From assembly GCA_003427395.1 (NCBI GenBank), contig BFEA01000993.1, positions 183,357 through 212,538 on the forward strand: 29,182 nt of DNA, read 5' to 3'. The position numbers and the translations under genes are program-made. The notes beneath the pieces are model-generated. The model saw only the letters and a program-made list of their open reading frames with translations, was not told where the DNA came from and did no database searches. Below are positions 29,154 through 29,182 of this stretch, one piece after another; position 1 is the first letter of the stretch, and each line of letters begins with the position of its first letter. Source of the stretch: Chara braunii. Its lineage: Eukaryota > Streptophyta > Charophyceae > Charales > Characeae.

Positions 29154-29182
29154 GTCTCTTATACACATCTAGATGTGTATAA
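29152..29182. other. Tn5/Nextera mate-pair junction adapter (contamination)
   Basis: Positions 29152-29170 are CTGTCTCTTATACACATCT, exactly the 19-bp Tn5 mosaic end used in Nextera libraries. AGATGTGTATAA, the start of its reverse complement, follows immediately. Two mosaic ends back to back form the Nextera mate-pair junction adapter. These 31 bases are synthetic and not genomic. Confidence 0.97.

Overview
The window looks like nuclear, non-coding-rich DNA from a green-lineage (Viridiplantae) eukaryote. The best single clue is a U6 snRNA copy at 19856-19929 (minus strand). Its 3' half carries the plant-type ending (GCATAAATAGAGAAATGGTCC) and not the animal-type one. tRNA-derived SINE heads, poly(A)-tailed short retroposons, long (TC)n and (GT)n microsatellites, AT-rich blocks and very low gene density all fit a large repeat-filled genome. 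A streptophyte alga such as Chara is my best guess, but nothing in the sequence proves it. The segment is a raw assembly contig: it begins inside a (TC)n tract, has an N inside another (TC)n tract, and ends in an uncut Tn5/Nextera junction adapter.

Layout. Positions 1-2360 hold microsatellite, two copies of a ~90-bp inverted-repeat element, an 11-bp minisatellite (GGTTGGGACCA) and decayed copies of a ~40-bp module. Positions 2360-5480 show nothing recognisable. A fold-back MITE-like element (5492-5663), a tRNA-derived SINE (about 5885-6306, minus) and a poly(A)-tailed retroposon (6597-6708, minus) follow. Positions 6.7-13.4 kb are mostly unassigned, with a 134-bp-period duplication, a GA/CT microsatellite pair, an eight-unit array of ~67-bp repeats and a 275-bp-period duplication. 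Positions 13481-15015 may be one TIR-bounded element full of palindromes. Positions 15.6-21.9 kb are a retroposon graveyard: four more copies of the poly(A)-tailed family, a U6 retropseudogene with a probable target-site duplication, a hairpin unit, a tRNA-like head and a dimeric SINE with a T-rich 3' end. Positions 22.3-23.7 kb are a GGGTAACCC satellite made of 41- and 31-bp units. A 160-bp tandem duplication lies at 24531-24850.

The only convincing protein gene is on the minus strand at 25036-28821: an uninterrupted reading frame for a ~1261-residue coiled-coil protein of a family I do not recognise. There is no operon, defence system, CRISPR array, prophage or recognisable transposase or reverse transcriptase. 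The biological interest lies in the repeat families and their shared architecture, and in the large intronless coiled-coil gene.
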